Positions 5,021-5,574 of a DNA stretch of 5,574 nt are shown in pieces (the stretch's first letter is position 1; each line of letters opens with the position of its first letter). Location: the NCBI GenBank assembly GCA_000438355.1, contig FR901442.1, positions 2,984 through 8,557 on the forward strand, given 5' to 3'. Below the pieces are notes generated by a model. It was given only the letters and a program-made list of their open reading frames with translations, was not told the DNA's origin and searched no databases. The stretch is from Clostridium sp. CAG:273. Lineage in GTDB: Bacteria; Bacillota; Clostridia; TANB77; CAG-508. Made by a program: the position numbers and the translations under genes.

Positions 5021-5458
5021 TATTCCACCTATAATTCCAGCAATCATCCCACATCCTATCATTATGAGTGAACTTAATTCTAAACTAAAATCCATAAATA
5101 TCATGCTAGATATTATGTATAAAATCAACATATATACAATTCCAACAATAGCTCCATTTAAAATTCCGTTTTGTTGTATCTTTCTTGTACTAAAATAGCT
5201 TCCTGTTAAAATACTAATTCCTACTACTGCTAAGACTACAGGTGTTATACTCGTTTCTGATAAATTTGTATAAGTAAGCAATACTGCAAATACTATTAAA
5301 AATATTGTAGATGTAATAATTGCAAATAAACTTCCTTTAATAACTCTAATACTATTATCTTTTATATTGCTACCACTTCCATCTCTAAATATATTATCTT
5401 TTATATTTTCCTTAGTTTTAGAATTTCTGTTTTCTTTTATATTACTTCCAATTCCCAT
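4997..5458 (-). CDS. Small four-helix membrane protein, TIGR04086-like, function unknown
   Basis: Predicted integral membrane protein of 153 residues whose biochemical role is unknown. After a hydrophilic N-terminus (1-38) come four hydrophobic segments: about 42-63, 71-88, 98-120 and 129-149. The pattern NGAIVGIVYMLILYIISS (101-118), followed by a Gly-rich last helix ending GGIIGVN (144-150), matches my recollection of the TIGR04086/YrzE-type family of Firmicutes; this rests on motif memory, not a search. The N-terminus is longer than I expect for the family and carries three related motifs, NIKEN (6-10), NIKDN (18-22) and NIKDN (31-35). ATG start with AGGAAGGGA at 5476-5468, 10 nt upstream. 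It is separated from ftsEX by a hairpin and a new promoter, so adjacency need not mean a shared function. Confidence 0.75.
   Translation of the reverse strand: MGIGSNIKENRNSKTKENIKDNIFRDGSGSNIKDNSIRVIKGSLFAIITSTIFLIVFAVLLTYTNLSETSITPVVLAVVGISILTGSYFSTRKIQQNGILNGAIVGIVYMLILYIISSMIFMDFSLELSSLIMIGCGMIAGIIGGIIGVNVNK
5358..5443 (-). repeat. Three copies of an 11-bp motif in the N-terminus of the TIGR04086-like gene
   Basis: TCTTTTATATT (plus-strand reading) occurs identically at 5358-5368, 5397-5407 and 5433-5443, 39 and 36 nt apart, all in the same reading frame. It encodes the recurrent NIK(E/D) motif. The outer copies share extra flanking similarity, giving GSNIKDN and GSNIKEN. This looks like expansion of a short coding repeat. 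Confidence 0.6.
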
Positions 5459-5574
5459 AAAAACTTATCCCTTCCTGCTTTTAATATTCAAAGATACATA
5501 TAATATAAAACTATCAAACATATTATATCTTTATATTTTATTTTTCTATATAATTATTTTTGCATCTTATATTT
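5459..5574. other. AT-rich upstream region, only a weak -10 candidate
   Basis: No gene is visible. On the minus strand a TATAAT lies at 5527-5522, but I find no acceptable -35 at 16-18 nt, so the promoter of the membrane-protein gene is unresolved and may lie beyond the edge. The only firm signal is the ribosome binding site at 5476-5468. Confidence 0.35.

Overview
The window is very AT-rich and every credible gene lies on the minus strand. Strong Shine-Dalgarno sequences, a TIGR04086-type membrane protein and an ftsE-ftsX locus followed by coiled-coil peptidoglycan hydrolases all point to a low-GC Firmicute, most likely a Clostridia-type bacterium. I cannot name the species.

Layout in the direction of transcription (right to left). 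(1) 5458-4997: small four-helix membrane protein resembling the TIGR04086 family, with a hydrophilic repeat-bearing N-terminus. It ends in a perfect 16-bp hairpin that overlaps its stop codon and looks like a terminator. (2) A good sigma-A-type promoter (4895-4867) leads into ftsE (4818-4132) and ftsX (4129-3230). These two genes are tightly coupled, with a 2-nt gap and the ftsX ribosome binding site inside the end of ftsE. (3) After a 206-nt AT-rich gap come two tandem paralogues (3023-1863 and 1791-490). Each has a signal peptide, a long coiled coil and a C-terminal M23 (LytM-type) zinc endopeptidase domain with its catalytic residues intact. (4) A hairpin plus T-run (461-427) closes this cluster. 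(5) A near-consensus promoter (270-242) starts a new transcript of about 210 nt. It contains an attenuator-like terminator hairpin and a strong ribosome binding site, and runs off the left edge. No ATG, GTG or TTG follows that site, but ATT codons lie at the right spacing. This pattern suggests, without proving, the leader and AUU start of infC (translation initiation factor IF-3).

Functional picture: FtsE (ATPase) and FtsX (membrane subunit) form a type VII ABC complex. It does not transport a substrate but drives shape changes in an extracellular coiled-coil partner, switching on cell-wall cleavage at division or elongation. The two downstream coiled-coil M23 proteins are the obvious candidate partners, as EnvC, PcsB and CwlO are elsewhere. 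Having two such partners in tandem, both apparently catalytically competent, is the main biological point of the window. I see no mobile element, CRISPR array, tRNA or rRNA.
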